The notes beneath the pieces are model-generated. The model saw nothing but the letters and a program-made list of their open reading frames with translations. It was not told where the DNA came from and did no database searches. From contig NZ_OX365700.1 of NCBI RefSeq assembly GCF_947241125.1, positions 1,054,001 through 1,118,000 on the forward strand: a stretch of DNA of 64,000 nucleotides, in the 5' to 3' direction. Below are positions 26,272-37,517 of the stretch, piece after piece (within the stretch, counting starts at the first letter, position 1; each line of letters begins with the position of its first letter). This DNA comes from Nitrospira tepida. GTDB lineage: Bacteria > Nitrospirota > Nitrospiria > Nitrospirales > Nitrospiraceae. Position numbers and translations under genes: made by a program.

Positions 26272-29200
26272 TCACCAGCCGCTTGGCGCGAGAAGATAGT
26301 CGAAGTCGGCCTTCGTCAGCACGCCCTGCCCGGCGCGGCGGACCGCGCCGCCCATGACCGCGTCGTAGAGCTCCAGCTTGCGTTGTTTGAGCGCCATCAT
26401 CTTTTCCTCGATGCTGTGGCGCATCAGAATCCGCACGACTGACACGGCGCGCTGTTGCCCGATCCGGTGCGCGCGGTCCGAGGCTTGGTTCTCGACCGCC
26501 GGATTCCACCAGGGGTCCAGATGAAAGACGTAGGTCGCTTTGGTCAGGTTCAAGCCCTGTCCTCCCGCCTTGAGGCTGAGCAGAAACACCCCCGGCCGCT
26601 CGCCGGTTTGAAAGGCCTTCACGCGGCCCTTGCGTGCGGCTGCCGCGGTGGACCCATCGAGCCGGTGGTACGGCAGTTCGTGCCGGACGCAGGCTTCCTG
26701 TACGAGATCGAGAAAGCCGGTGAACTGTGAAAACACGAGCGCGCTGTGGGCCTCGTCCAGCAAGACCTGCAGCCGCTCCATCAGAAAATTGAGCTTGGGC
26801 GAGGGTTCGTCGGCGCGGTGCGTCAGCAGGCGAGGCGACAAACAGACCTGGCGCAACTTGAGGATCGCCGTCAGCGCGATGAACTGCGCCTGGCCGGAGG
26901 TTTTGGTCCGGTAGGCGTCGTCGATCGTGGAGCGGACTTGGGCGACCGTGTGCTGATAGAGCGCCTTTTGCCGTTCGGTGAGGTCGAGAAAGACTTCGCT
27001 TTCCGTCTTGGGCGGCAAGTCGTGGAGGATCTGGGCCTTCGTCCGCCGCAGAATGAAAGGCCTCGTCCGGTGAAGCAGGCGGGTCAGCGTACGTTCCTCG
27101 ACACGTTTGATCTCCCGCTTGAACCGATCGTATTCCCCGAGGAGGCCGGGCAGACAGAGATCGATCACCGAGAAGTACTCGCCCAGGTGATTCTCCAGCG
27201 GAGTTCCGGTCAGCGCGAGCTTGAAGCGTCCCTTGAGCCGTCGGACCGCGCCGGTCGTGTCCGATAGAATATTCTTCACCGCCTGCGCCTCATCGAAGAC
27301 GATGACGTGAAACGCCGTGCGTTCCAGAGTGTCGATGTCCCGGCGGACCAATCCATAGGTCGTGAGCACCACGTCGCCGTCCATGGCGTCGAGCGTCCGC
27401 TCGCTTCCACTGTAGACCTGGACCTTCAATCCAGGGGCGAACCGCGCGAGTTCCTGCTCCCAGTTGAACAGCAGGCTCGTCGGCACGACAACCAGGTGGG
27501 GCCCCCGCGCTCGCTCGGCGGGTTGGGTTCGCTCAGCCTGCTCGCCTGGTTCGACATGGACGGATGGCTTGACGCGCCCTCCCTGGATGGCGGCCAGCAG
27601 GCAGATGGCCTGGAGGGTTTTGCCCAGTCCCATGTCGTCGGCGAGGCAGGCGCCGAATCGGTGTTCGTAGAGAAACGCCAGCCAGGCATAGCCGTCCCGC
27701 TGATACGGGCGCAAGACCGCATGCAAGTCTGTTGGCAGGGGCGGCGTCGTGATTCGTGTGAACCCCATGAGCCGGCCGAGCAGGGCCTCGTCCTCGGCGG
27801 GAAGCGAGACCGTGATCCCCTGCTCGCGCAGGGCCAGCCAGTCGAGCACGTGGAGTCGGGGCACGCGTACGATCCGCGCCCGGTTCCGATCCGACGGCAC
27901 CTCCCCCGTGAGGCCGACGATCGCGCGCAGCCGCTCCAATGTGTCGCCATCCAGGACCTTCAGACCGCGCGCGGTCTTGACCAGTCCGCCTTGTCTCAGG
28001 GCCGTCAGCCATTCCGCCTCATTCAGCGCCAGACCGTCGCAGCGGATCTCCGGCCGAATTTCGAACCAATCGATGCCCGTTCCGTCTCGATCGCTCTGTT
28101 CCACCTGGACGGAACAGTCCCATCGAGAAGAGGTGAGCGGCTTGTCGTCGTACAACATCTCGATCCCGGCCGCCGTCAGCTTCTCCAAGAGGTCCGGCAA
28201 TCGCTGGAAGAGCAGTCCGCCGGGGATCGCCATCCGGTCGTAGTCCCGCATCTGGCGAAACGCGTCCGGGCCGAAGACCTCGAACGGGATCCGGTACAAC
28301 AAGGCTTCGCGGGCCTTGTCGATCGGCATGAGCGCCCAAGCCTCCCCGGTGACCTGGAGACGTACATCCGGCCTGGCATAGACGGACAGCCGGTGTTTCA
28401 ACCATCGCGCGGCTTCGTCGGTGACGGTCCGCGCCCAACACTCCCGCGCGAGGGCCGTCCTGATACGTTGGTTCCGCTCCTTGACCTCGCGCACCGAGAG
28501 GAGTGCGAAGAACATGGCGTAGAGCACGGCTTTTCGTTTCTGCGCGCGCAACGGACTCGAGACGTCGAAGCCTTGATTCAGCGCGGAGATGAACGCAAAG
28601 GTCGAAGCGCTGGGGGCGAATCGAAGGTTTCCGTGCCGGCATTCCGCCTGAAGGGTCCAGACCGCATCGGGTGAGTCCATTGGGCCGGGAGGAGGCGTGA
28701 GGATCAGGCGGTACGGGCACGCCTCTCCTTCCGGGGAAGATTCGAGGCCTTGAACCGGTCCCTGTTTTCCTCCCACCTTCAGCAGGAGGTCGTCCAAGGT
28801 CCCGTCGGCTCGCTTTTGAATCAGATCGATCTGTACGGACCGGAACGTATCCAACGGGACGGTGAACTCCGTCTCCTGGCCGGTGCCATGCCATCCGCCG
28901 TATCCGGAGCCGTCCGGCAACGTGACCGCGCGGGTTTCCTCCCCGAAATCATCATAGGGATCGAGGAACGGATCGATTTCGTTGAATCGTTGGTGGAGCG
29001 AACGGAACGAAGCCCACCCTCGTTCGTCCTCCAGATAGAGCAGCCGGCCGCCGCTCGGATCGATGACGAAGGTTCTGAAGCGCACGATCCGTTCGAGCGC
29101 CGCTCCGTCGGCGAGACAGAGGGCGCGAATCCATACCTTGCCATCGACCAGGTCCATCTCCGTCTTGGTTCGGCATGTGACCGACGGGGTCCATTGGAGC

Positions 29201-29967
29201 GGGATCGATTTTCGGCCCGACTCCAGAACGATCGGGTAGGGCTGGCGCTCGCGCCTCAGATAGCGCAGCAAGGGATCTTCGCCGAAGCCGGACGAAAACC
29301 ACGATGTATTCAGAAGGGGAACCAGTTCGGGCGGAAGGGCGGGGACCCATCCTCCGGTGAGCGGCGTACCGTTCCGGCGGATCAGAAGTTCCGGATAGGC
29401 CTGTCGCATGTCGATGACGATCTCGTAGGAGGGACGCTTGCAGGCAGGTTTTTTGGCGGCAGGGCCGACTAGGTGTGGATTAACCGGCTCGGTCGTCTCA
29501 GCATCGTCGCCAAGCAGCTCGTCCCGGAGCAAGGGCAAGCGGGTTTGCTGCCAGGTCGCCAGCCTGAATGTGTCCGGCGAGAGGAGGTTCTTGGTCGTGA
29601 AGCAGGCGCACAGGACATGTTTGCAGAGCCACTCGGGACTCCAGGCCGGGCAATCGCAGGAGGGGGCGAGAAACCCGTCGTCCAGGGAAAAGATGACTTC
29701 ATAGAGACGGGTTCCCAGCACTTCAGCCGTCAACGTGGCTCGATCCGGGCTCCATCGATACTGTTGAAGCCGTTGCCGCTCGTAATACCCGTAGCCTCGG
29801 AGGACGACGTCCTTCGGGGCCATCGTATAGATGTCGTTGGCCGATAAGGCGCGACACGCGGCGAGCAGCGGGGACGATTCGGAACCGGGGCGGGGGCGCA
29901 GGGGACGCGCCTCCTCTTCAGAGATGTGCGCTGTGCGCGGTTGGCTGGACGAGGGCTTTTTCCCCAT
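26272..29967 (-). CDS. SWIM zinc finger SNF2-family helicase
   Basis: 1231 residues. A SWIM zinc finger lies at C104, C106, C115 and H117 (CDCPAW...WLCKHVLC). A long middle region (about 130-720) of the bacterial SNF2-associated type follows. The ATPase has Walker A DDMGLGKTLQ (about 775), the DEAQ box VFDEAQAVKN (about 892) and LTGTPLENHLGE; the helicase C lobe has LVFSQFTGFLDLV, LDGSTAAAAR, SLKAGGQGLNLT and DRAHRIGQQ. These proteins translocate on DNA and remodel protein-DNA complexes; RapA-like transcription recycling is one known role. It stands alone, with about 190 bases to the divergent rpsF operon. Confidence 0.93.
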   Translation of the reverse strand: MGKKPSSSQPRTAHISEEEARPLRPRPGSESSPLLAACRALSANDIYTMAPKDVVLRGYGYYERQRLQQYRWSPDRATLTAEVLGTRLYEVIFSLDDGFLAPSCDCPAWSPEWLCKHVLCACFTTKNLLSPDTFRLATWQQTRLPLLRDELLGDDAETTEPVNPHLVGPAAKKPACKRPSYEIVIDMRQAYPELLIRRNGTPLTGGWVPALPPELVPLLNTSWFSSGFGEDPLLRYLRRERQPYPIVLESGRKSIPLQWTPSVTCRTKTEMDLVDGKVWIRALCLADGAALERIVRFRTFVIDPSGGRLLYLEDERGWASFRSLHQRFNEIDPFLDPYDDFGEETRAVTLPDGSGYGGWHGTGQETEFTVPLDTFRSVQIDLIQKRADGTLDDLLLKVGGKQGPVQGLESSPEGEACPYRLILTPPPGPMDSPDAVWTLQAECRHGNLRFAPSASTFAFISALNQGFDVSSPLRAQKRKAVLYAMFFALLSVREVKERNQRIRTALARECWARTVTDEAARWLKHRLSVYARPDVRLQVTGEAWALMPIDKAREALLYRIPFEVFGPDAFRQMRDYDRMAIPGGLLFQRLPDLLEKLTAAGIEMLYDDKPLTSSRWDCSVQVEQSDRDGTGIDWFEIRPEIRCDGLALNEAEWLTALRQGGLVKTARGLKVLDGDTLERLRAIVGLTGEVPSDRNRARIVRVPRLHVLDWLALREQGITVSLPAEDEALLGRLMGFTRITTPPLPTDLHAVLRPYQRDGYAWLAFLYEHRFGACLADDMGLGKTLQAICLLAAIQGGRVKPSVHVEPGEQAERTQPAERARGPHLVVVPTSLLFNWEQELARFAPGLKVQVYSGSERTLDAMDGDVVLTTYGLVRRDIDTLERTAFHVIVFDEAQAVKNILSDTTGAVRRLKGRFKLALTGTPLENHLGEYFSVIDLCLPGLLGEYDRFKREIKRVEERTLTRLLHRTRPFILRRTKAQILHDLPPKTESEVFLDLTERQKALYQHTVAQVRSTIDDAYRTKTSGQAQFIALTAILKLRQVCLSPRLLTHRADEPSPKLNFLMERLQVLLDEAHSALVFSQFTGFLDLVQEACVRHELPYHRLDGSTAAAARKGRVKAFQTGERPGVFLLSLKAGGQGLNLTKATYVFHLDPWWNPAVENQASDRAHRIGQQRAVSVVRILMRHSIEEKMMALKQRKLELYDAVMGGAVRRAGQGVLTKADFDYLLAPSGW

Positions 29968-30047
29968 CGGGCCACCCTATAAAAAAAGACTGTGTCCCAT
30001 CAAGATGCGGGAGAGAGAAATGAGCGAGCGGGGCCGCCGCCGCTTGT

Positions 30048-30077
30048 TTGACAGCCCGCGGAGGCCTGTGCTACCGT
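30048..30077 (+). promoter_or_regulatory. Promoter of the rpsF operon
   Basis: TTGACA (30048-30053), an 18-base spacer and an extended -10, TG-C-TACCGT (30069-30077), 82 bases before rpsF. A second TTGACA at 30079-30084 has no good -10. Confidence 0.5.
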
Positions 30078-30158
30078 CGCATGATTTTTTGACATAGCCG
30101 ATCCCTATCCCTCGCTCCACTCCATGAAGTGGGGCCATTTGTCCAGGAGGATGACTGC

Positions 30159-30500
30159 ATGGAGCTCTACGAGTCTCTGTTTATTATTCGTCCGTCGCTG
30201 ACCGACGAGGAAACCACCGCGCTCATCGAGAAGATGAAGGGCGTGGCGGAGCGGGCCGGCGCCACCTTTCAGAAAGTCGAAAACTGGGGCCGCCGGAAGC
30301 TCGCCTATGAAGTAAAGCGCGAGCGCAAGGGCACCTACGCCTATTTCTATTTCAAAGGACCGGGGCCGGTCGTCGGCGAGTTGGAACGGGCCTATCGCCT
30401 GGAAGATTCGATCCTGAAGTTCTTGAGTGTGCGACTGGAAAAGGAACTTGCGGCGCCGGCGCCGAGCCAGCCGCAGGAGAGCCACAGTGAACGGGTTTAA
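30159..30500 (+). CDS. rpsF: 30S ribosomal protein S6
   Basis: 113 residues starting MELYESLFIIRPSLTDEE, with KVENWGRRKLAYEVKRERKG and YFKGPGPVVGELERAYRLED, all standard for bS6. It binds 16S rRNA together with S18. GGAGG lies 12 bases before the ATG. The 3' end overlaps ssb by 14 bases, so the two are coupled. The usual rplI partner is absent from this operon. Confidence 0.95.
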   Translation: MELYESLFIIRPSLTDEETTALIEKMKGVAERAGATFQKVENWGRRKLAYEVKRERKGTYAYFYFKGPGPVVGELERAYRLEDSILKFLSVRLEKELAAPAPSQPQESHSERV

Positions 30501-30891
30501 TAAGGTCATTCTGATCGGAAATCTGACGCGCAACCCCGAGCTGCGCTATACGCCGAGCGGGACGCCGGTGGCGAGTTTCGCGCTGGCGGTGAACCGCCGG
30601 TTCCGGCAGGGCGAGGAGCTGAAGGACGAGGTCTGTTACATCGACATCGTGGTGTTCGGCAAGCAGGCGGAGCACTGCGGGCAGTACCTCAGCAAGGGGA
30701 GCGGCGTGATCGTCGAAGGCCGGCTCCAGCAGCGCCGCTGGGAGACGGAAGACGGCCAGAAGCGGAGCAAGCACGAAGTCGTGGCCCAATCCGTGACCTT
30801 CCTCCCCAAGCGGCAGGACGGCGGCGGAGGCGGCCACGAACCGGGCGCGCCGGACGATGCGCCGGCCTACGAATACGAAGAACAATTGTAA
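30487..30891 (+). CDS. ssb: Single-stranded DNA-binding protein
   Basis: 134 residues with a GTG start inside rpsF. The OB fold contains NKVILIGNLTRNPELRYTPSG, VASFALAVNRRF and WETEDGQKRSKHEVVAQSV. The C-terminus is short, acidic and ends EYEEQL; the classical DDDIPF tip for recruiting partners is not exact. Coats ssDNA in replication and repair. The rpsF-ssb-rpsR order is widely conserved. Confidence 0.95.
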   Translation: MNGFNKVILIGNLTRNPELRYTPSGTPVASFALAVNRRFRQGEELKDEVCYIDIVVFGKQAEHCGQYLSKGSGVIVEGRLQQRRWETEDGQKRSKHEVVAQSVTFLPKRQDGGGGGHEPGAPDDAPAYEYEEQL

Positions 30892-30909
30892 GGTCAGGAG
30901 GACGCGAGC

Positions 30910-31137
30910 ATGGAGCGAGGCGGACGGTTACTTCGTCGCAAGAATTGCCGGTTTTGTGTGGAGAAGGTGCCGATCGATTTCAAGGACGTGCCGATGATGA
31001 AGAGCTTCTTGACGGAGCGCGGCCGGATCGTGCCCCGGCGGATGTCGGGCAACTGCCTGCGCCATCAGCGGGAATTGACCACCGCGGTGAAGCGCGCCCG
31101 CCACATCGCGCTCGTGTCCTTCGCCGAGGAACGCTGA
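30910..31137 (+). CDS. rpsR: 30S ribosomal protein S18
   Basis: 75 residues, with [38 protein letters not shown] and [13 protein letters not shown], matching bS18. CRFC and a later Cys (in GNC) give three cysteines; a Cys+ type zinc-binding form is possible but incomplete. Partner of S6 in the small subunit. It lies 18 bases after ssb with AGGAGG at 30897-30902. Confidence 0.95.
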   Translation: MERGGRLLRRKNCRFCVEKVPIDFKDVPMMKSFLTERGRIVPRRMSGNCLRHQRELTTAVKRARHIALVSFAEER

Positions 31138-31142
31138 GTGTG

Positions 31143-31751
31143 ATGCCGGTGCTGGACTGTCAGGGTGCCGCGACCATGGAGCGCAACGATCTGACCTATA
31201 CGGTCTCCGAGATTCTGGCGGAGGGTCTGCATGTGGACGAGACGCTCGCGGGGACGGACCTCGATTTGAGCCAGGGCGACACGCCGATCACGGGGGCGTT
31301 GCACCTTCGGATGGATCTTTCTCGCGACGACGCCCATGTGTCGGTGCAGGGCTCGATCACCGGCGGAGCGACCCGCCAGTGCGTCCGTTGCCTCAAGGAA
31401 TTCGTCGACACCCTGGCCGTGCGCTTCTCGGCCGATTATGTCAAGAAGCAGGCCAAGGGCCGGAAACCGACGCGCCAGGCATCCGGGGGCGCGTCCGAAC
31501 CGGAGGCCGCCGGTGATGCCATGGAAGACGCCTATGAATATGCGGGCGATGAGATCGACCTGGTCCCTATGCTGCGCGAGCAGGTGATCCTGGCGGAACC
31601 GATGCATCCGCTCTGCCGCGAGGACTGCCTCGGACTCTGCCCGGTCTGCGGGCGGGACCGGAACCTGGCCCCTTGCGGCTGCAAAGAACCGGGCGAAGGG
31701 AATCTGGCCGAGAAGATTCGATCGGCGCAGCGATCGCTGAAACGATCGTAG
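31143..31751 (+). CDS. yceD: DUF177/YceD family protein
   Basis: 202 residues. YceD-family proteins sit before rpmF and are linked to 23S rRNA accumulation. Here a central CVRC pair (in TRQCVRCLKEF) and a C-terminal CREDCLGLCPVCGRDRN with a further CGC suggest zinc binding, as in the family. A charged, low-complexity insert (KKQAKGRKPTRQASGGASEP) lies near residues 105-135. The start is uncertain: ATG 31143 follows the rpsR stop by 5 bases, and ATG 31176 (MERNDLTY) is an alternative. Confidence 0.88.
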   Translation: MPVLDCQGAATMERNDLTYTVSEILAEGLHVDETLAGTDLDLSQGDTPITGALHLRMDLSRDDAHVSVQGSITGGATRQCVRCLKEFVDTLAVRFSADYVKKQAKGRKPTRQASGGASEPEAAGDAMEDAYEYAGDEIDLVPMLREQVILAEPMHPLCREDCLGLCPVCGRDRNLAPCGCKEPGEGNLAEKIRSAQRSLKRS

Positions 31752-31845
31752 CGCGGCCTCCGGCTTCCGCCGTCATTGCCATGCGGAAAGCCGGACCGAT
31801 CGTGAACGGGTGAAGAACGGACAAGAAAGCTGAAGCGAGACCACC

Positions 31846-32031
31846 ATGCCAAATCCAAAACACAAACATTCGCGTGCGCGGCGGGATCAACGGCGAACGG
31901 CCAAGGTAAAGATCGTTCCGCCGGGCTTCTCCCTCTGCCCGCAGTGCCACGAGCTCAAATTGCCCCACCGCGTGTGCCTCAACTGCGGGACCTATAAGGG
32001 CAAGGCGATCATCGCCGTCGAAGAATCGTAG
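31846..32031 (+). CDS. rpmF: 50S ribosomal protein L32
   Basis: 61 residues beginning MPNPKHKHSRARRDQRR, with CPQCHELKLPHRVCLNCG giving the four-Cys zinc ribbon of the Cys+ form of bL32. It lies between yceD and plsX, as in many bacteria, joining ribosome and lipid genes in one transcript. Confidence 0.95.
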   Translation: MPNPKHKHSRARRDQRRTAKVKIVPPGFSLCPQCHELKLPHRVCLNCGTYKGKAIIAVEES

Positions 32032-32166
32032 TCGGAACGTCGTACTGAACGTCTGTCTCCAGAAGGGGCGACTCGCGCGTGAGGCGACAAAGCGCCGCTG
32101 ACGGTCATCGTCCGGCCCTCACGCGCCCCTTATGCCGGGGACGAGCGCAGGCCTTCCGTCGATCCC

Positions 32167-33198
32167 ATGAAGATTGCTGTTGATGCGATGGGGGGGGACC
32201 ATGGTCCTGCCCCCAACGTCGAAGGTGCCATCCAGGCTGCGGCCGAGTTGAACGTCGCGGTCGTCCTGGTCGGGGATGAAGCCCGGCTTCAGGCGCAGCT
32301 TCAGCGTATGGGCTGCCGCGATCCCCGCATCACCATCCGCCACGCGCCGCAAGTGGTGGAGATGCACGAATCTCCCGCCCAGGTGGCGCGAAAAAAGCGC
32401 CAATCCTCCGTCTGGATCGCCACGGAGCTGGTCAAGGCCGGAGAGGCCGAGGCGGTCATCAGCGCCGGCAATACCGGCGCGGCGATGGTCGCCGCCTTTT
32501 TCGTGCTGGAGCTGACCAAGGGGGTCGAACGTCCGGCTATCGCCACGATGCTGCCGACGCTCACCGGCCATGCCGTGATGCTCGACGTGGGCGCCAATGT
32601 CGATTGCACCGCCAACCATCTCGAACAATTCGCCTTGATGGGCAACGAGTACGCCAAGCACGTGCTCGGCAAGGTCAACCCGCGCGTCGGCCTGTTGAGC
32701 ATCGGGGAAGAGGATTCCAAGGGGAACGAGGTCACGAAAGAAGCTTTCAAGCTGCTCAAGGCGAGCCCGATCAACTTCATCGGCAACGTGGAGGGCCGCG
32801 ACGTCTACAGCGGCGAGGCCGACGTGGTCGTATGCGACGGCTTCATCGGCAACGTGGCGCTCAAGATCTCCGAAGGGGTGGCGGACACGATCAAGAAGCT
32901 GTTGCTCAAGGAGATCGGCGGGTCGTTCCTCGGGCGGCTGGCCTATCCGCTCATCGCGGCCCCCCTGCTCAAGCTCAAGCGCAAGATCGATTATGCGGAG
33001 TTCGGCGGGGCGCCGTTGCTGGGCGTGAACGGCATCTGTATGATTTGCCATGGACGGTCCTCGGCCAAAGCGATCAAGAACGCCATTCGCCGGGCGAAAT
33101 CCCTGGCGGAAAGCCGGATGACGGATCTGATCCGCCAAGATATTGAAGAAAGCCTCGGCCGCCATCGGCAGGAGGCGCAGCACGAAGCCAGCGCATGA
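32167..33198 (+). CDS. plsX: Phosphate acyltransferase PlsX
   Basis: 343 residues. KIAVDAMGGDHGPAPNVEGA at the N-terminus, VISAGNTGAAM (about 100), GLLSIGEEDSKGNE (about 180) and GRDVYSGEADVVVCDGF are diagnostic. It makes acyl-phosphate from acyl-ACP at the inner face of the membrane, feeding PlsY in phospholipid synthesis. Its 3' end overlaps fabH (ATGA), so expression is coupled. Confidence 0.95.
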   Translation: MKIAVDAMGGDHGPAPNVEGAIQAAAELNVAVVLVGDEARLQAQLQRMGCRDPRITIRHAPQVVEMHESPAQVARKKRQSSVWIATELVKAGEAEAVISAGNTGAAMVAAFFVLELTKGVERPAIATMLPTLTGHAVMLDVGANVDCTANHLEQFALMGNEYAKHVLGKVNPRVGLLSIGEEDSKGNEVTKEAFKLLKASPINFIGNVEGRDVYSGEADVVVCDGFIGNVALKISEGVADTIKKLLLKEIGGSFLGRLAYPLIAAPLLKLKRKIDYAEFGGAPLLGVNGICMICHGRSSAKAIKNAIRRAKSLAESRMTDLIRQDIEESLGRHRQEAQHEASA

Positions 33199-34169
33199 AC
33201 GCCCGCATCACCGGCACCGGATCCTACGTCCCAGCCCGGGTCATGACCAATGCTCATCTGGAGCAGATGGTCGCCACCTCGGATCACTGGATCAGCGAGC
33301 GAACCGGCATTCGCGAACGCCGCATTGCGGCGACCGGCGAAGCCTGCTCCGATTTGGGGCTGCAGGCGGCGGAGCAGGCGCTCAAGGCGTCCGGCCTGTC
33401 CGCCGGCGATCTGGACCTCATCCTCGTCGCGACCTGCACCCCCGATTCGCTGTTGCCCGCCACAGCCTGTCTGATCCAGCACCGCTTGAGAGCGACTCGC
33501 GCGGCGGCGTTTGATATTTCCGCGGCCTGCTGTGGGTTCGTCTATGCGCTTGGGGTTGCCAACGCGTATATCAAGACCGGGTTTCGCCACGTGCTGGTCA
33601 TTGGGTCGGAGGTGATGTCCGCGATCACCGATTGGACCGACCGCAATACCTGCGTCCTCTTCGGAGACGGCGCCGGGGCTGTGGTCCTGAGCGCGACAGA
33701 GGAAGCCCGCGGGGTGCTGTCCACGCACCTCCATTCGGATGGTTCCCTCTGGGACTTGATCCATGTGCCGGGCGGCGGCTCCCGCATCCCGCCCTCCGAA
33801 AAGATGCTGGAGGCGCGCCAACAGTACATCAAGATGAAGGGCAACGAGACCTTCAAGGTCGCGGTGCGGACCCTCGAGGAGGTGGCCCGCGAAACCCTCG
33901 CGCACCATCACGTGTCGGTCGAGCAGATCGATCTCTATGTGCCGCACCAGGCCAATGCCAGGATCCTCAAGGCCGTGGCGGAGCGGTTGGGGCTGCCGGC
34001 CCACAAGATCATGATGAACGTGGATCGCTACGGAAATACCTCGGCCGCCTCGATCCCGATCGCGCTCGATGAAGCGGTGCGAGGAGGGCGGATTCAGGCG
34101 GGGAGTCTGGTGCTGCTGGGGGCGTTCGGAGCGGGCCTCACCTGGGCCTCCGCGTTGATTCGATGGTGA
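33195..34169 (+). CDS. fabH: 3-oxoacyl-ACP synthase III
   Basis: 324 residues. Catalytic Cys in ISAACCGFVYAL (about residue 112), His in YVPHQANARIL (about 250) and Asn in RYGNTSAASIP (about 280) form the KAS III triad. It condenses acetyl-CoA with malonyl-ACP to start fatty acid synthesis. The start overlaps the plsX stop. Its usual neighbour fabD is displaced 1.5 kb downstream by a mobile element. Confidence 0.95.
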   Translation: MNARITGTGSYVPARVMTNAHLEQMVATSDHWISERTGIRERRIAATGEACSDLGLQAAEQALKASGLSAGDLDLILVATCTPDSLLPATACLIQHRLRATRAAAFDISAACCGFVYALGVANAYIKTGFRHVLVIGSEVMSAITDWTDRNTCVLFGDGAGAVVLSATEEARGVLSTHLHSDGSLWDLIHVPGGGSRIPPSEKMLEARQQYIKMKGNETFKVAVRTLEEVARETLAHHHVSVEQIDLYVPHQANARILKAVAERLGLPAHKIMMNVDRYGNTSAASIPIALDEAVRGGRIQAGSLVLLGAFGAGLTWASALIRW

Positions 34170-34260
34170 CTAGTTCGACGATGGCAATGCGGCGCAGGGT
34201 CATTACGCTTCCGCCGGCGCCCATGCAAGCGACGCCGGCCCGAACCGGCAGTTTTTCTCG

Positions 34261-34289
34261 TTGACAAGGACCGGCCTTTCCACCATATC
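34261..34289 (+). promoter_or_regulatory. Candidate promoter after fabH
   Basis: TTGACA (34261-34266), a 17-base spacer and CATATC (34284-34289). It lies just before the repeat copy that the IS110 element interrupts, and may once have served fabD. Confidence 0.35.
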
Positions 34290-35553
<1,264 letters not shown>

Positions 35554-35658
35554 CATTCAAGACAGTTGCTCGGCCTCTCGGGGGCTCCGCGTGCCTGTCT
35601 CGTCGGCGTCTTGGCGGTTTCGTCACGAACTGCCATGAGTAGGGTGGGCTAGCGCGCC

Positions 35659-36609
35659 ATGAGTGCAGGAATCGGATTCGTGTTTCCCGGGCAGGGGTCC
35701 CAATCGGTCGGCATGGGACGCCTTTTTTACGAGGCATCTGAAGCCGCCCGCCGAACGTACGAGGAAGCGTCCGCCGTGCTCGGATACGACGCGGCCGCCC
35801 TCTGTTTCGAGGGACCGGCCGAGCGGCTCAACCTGACGGAGTTCACGCAACCGGCCCTGCTGACCGCGAGCATCGCGGCCTGGCGCGCCTGCGCCTTTGA
35901 CGGCATCCAGGCGGTCGCGGTGGCCGGCCACAGTCTGGGAGAATATACGGCGCTGGTCGCGGCCGGCGCCCTGTCCTTTCGCGAAGGCGTGTCGTTGGTG
36001 CAGAAACGCGGCCGCTACATGGCCGAATCGGTCCCCGCCGGGACCGGATTGGTGGCGGCCCTGTTGGGCCTGTCGTCGGAACTGACGCAGGCTGCCTGTC
36101 AGGAGGCCTCGTCGGTCGGCCTGGTGGCTCCGGCCAATTTCAACTGTCCCGGGCAGATCGTCATTGCCGGGGAAAAGGCGGCGGTGGAACGGGCCATTGA
36201 ATTGGCCAAGGCCAAGGGAGCCAAGCGGGCCCTGCCGCTTCCCGTGAGTGTGCCGGTCCATACGCCGTTGATGAAACAGGCGGCGGATCGTTTGTCGAAG
36301 GATCTGGCGGAAGCCCGCTGGACCGATCTCCGGATCCCGCTGGTGAACAACGCGGAGGCGGCCGTGATCCGCTCGGCTGCGGACATCCGGCCGTCGCTGG
36401 TGAAGCAATTGCCGTCGCCGGTGCGGTGGGAAGAGTCGGTCCGGAAGATGGTTTCCATGGGCGTGACCACCTTCGTCGAAGTGGGGCCCGGCACGGTGCT
36501 CACGGGCTTGATCAAGCGCATCGTCCCGAATGCCGCCACCTTCAATGTCCAGGACCCGGCTTCACTGGACGCCACCCGCGCCGCGCTGGAGGCCCGATCC
36601 TCCGGGTGA
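35659..36609 (+). CDS. fabD: Malonyl-CoA:ACP transacylase
   Basis: 316 residues. FVFPGQGSQSVGMG at the N-terminus, the nucleophile Ser in GHSLGEYTAL (about residue 95), VPVHTPLMKQA with the catalytic His (about 202) and EVGPGTVLTGLIKR near the end. It loads malonyl groups onto ACP. The start lies only 7 bases after the end of the repeat that carries the IS110 element, so its original upstream region has been replaced. Confidence 0.95.
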   Translation: MSAGIGFVFPGQGSQSVGMGRLFYEASEAARRTYEEASAVLGYDAAALCFEGPAERLNLTEFTQPALLTASIAAWRACAFDGIQAVAVAGHSLGEYTALVAAGALSFREGVSLVQKRGRYMAESVPAGTGLVAALLGLSSELTQAACQEASSVGLVAPANFNCPGQIVIAGEKAAVERAIELAKAKGAKRALPLPVSVPVHTPLMKQAADRLSKDLAEARWTDLRIPLVNNAEAAVIRSAADIRPSLVKQLPSPVRWEESVRKMVSMGVTTFVEVGPGTVLTGLIKRIVPNAATFNVQDPASLDATRAALEARSSG

Positions 36610-36688
36610 GGCTGCCCGATCGCACACGCGACGGCCATTCACGACTCAGTCTTAGGGGTTGCATGTTTGTTGACAAAGGAAGAGCTGC

Positions 36689-37435
36689 ATGTCGTCTTTA
36701 ACAGGGAAAGTCGCCATCGTCACAGGAGCCGCTCAAGGGATCGGCCGCGCCATCGCAGAAACGCTCGCCCGTCAAGGGGCGGATATCGTGGTGGCCGATA
36801 TGGACCCGGGCCGGGCGGAAGAAACCGCCGCGGCCGTCACCCACCTGGGGCGGAGGGCCCTGGCGGTCAAGGTGAACGTCGCGAACTGGGATGAGGTCAA
36901 GGGCATGGCCGACCGGGTCGTGACGGACTGGGGCAAGGTGGATATCCTGGTCAACAACGCCGGGATCACGCGGGACGGGTTGCTGCTGCGCATGCGCGAA
37001 GAGGATTGGAACCTGGTCCTCCAGGTGAACCTCACCGGGACGTTTTACTGCACCAAAGCCGTGCTGATGCCGATGACGAAACAACGGTACGGCCGGATCG
37101 TCAATATCGCCTCGATCGTCGGGGTGATGGGCAACGTGGGCCAGGCCAATTACGCGGCCTCGAAGGGCGCGGTGATCGGCTTCACGAAAACCGCCGCCCG
37201 GGAATACGCGAGCCGCAATGTGACGGTCAACGCGGTCGCGCCGGGCTTCATCGACACGCCGATGACGCAGGGCCTGTCGCCGGAGGTCAAGGACCAGTTG
37301 CAAAAGCAGATTCCGCTCGGGCGGCTGGGACAACCGGCGGATATTGCAGAAGCGGTCCGATTCCTGGTATCGGATGGGGCCGGGTACATCACCGGTCAGG
37401 TGCTGCACGTCAACGGCGGCATGTTGATGGTGTAA
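36689..37435 (+). CDS. fabG: 3-oxoacyl-ACP reductase
   Basis: 248-residue short-chain dehydrogenase. NADPH loop [13 protein letters not shown] (about 13-25), [14 protein letters not shown] (about 90), catalytic Ser in [12 protein letters not shown] (about 142), [10 protein letters not shown] (Tyr and Lys, about 155-159) and the VNGGMLMV end are standard FabG. Second step of the elongation cycle. GGAAGAG precedes the ATG. Confidence 0.96.
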   Translation: MSSLTGKVAIVTGAAQGIGRAIAETLARQGADIVVADMDPGRAEETAAAVTHLGRRALAVKVNVANWDEVKGMADRVVTDWGKVDILVNNAGITRDGLLLRMREEDWNLVLQVNLTGTFYCTKAVLMPMTKQRYGRIVNIASIVGVMGNVGQANYAASKGAVIGFTKTAAREYASRNVTVNAVAPGFIDTPMTQGLSPEVKDQLQKQIPLGRLGQPADIAEAVRFLVSDGAGYITGQVLHVNGGMLMV

Positions 37436-37517
37436 TTCGCAGAGAGAGTCACGCACAATCTTGCGCGGCAGCGATCTCGTTGGCGCGGATGAGTCGGAGC
37501 AACAGGAGGGAGACGTT

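Noticed and set aside
27307-28674. 455-codon plus-strand frame antisense to the SNF2 helicase
   Set aside because: Shadow frame; the minus-strand helicase motifs are continuous across it.
36669-36674. TTGACA before fabG as a promoter
   Set aside because: It lies 15 bases before the start codon, so there is no room for a -10 and leader.
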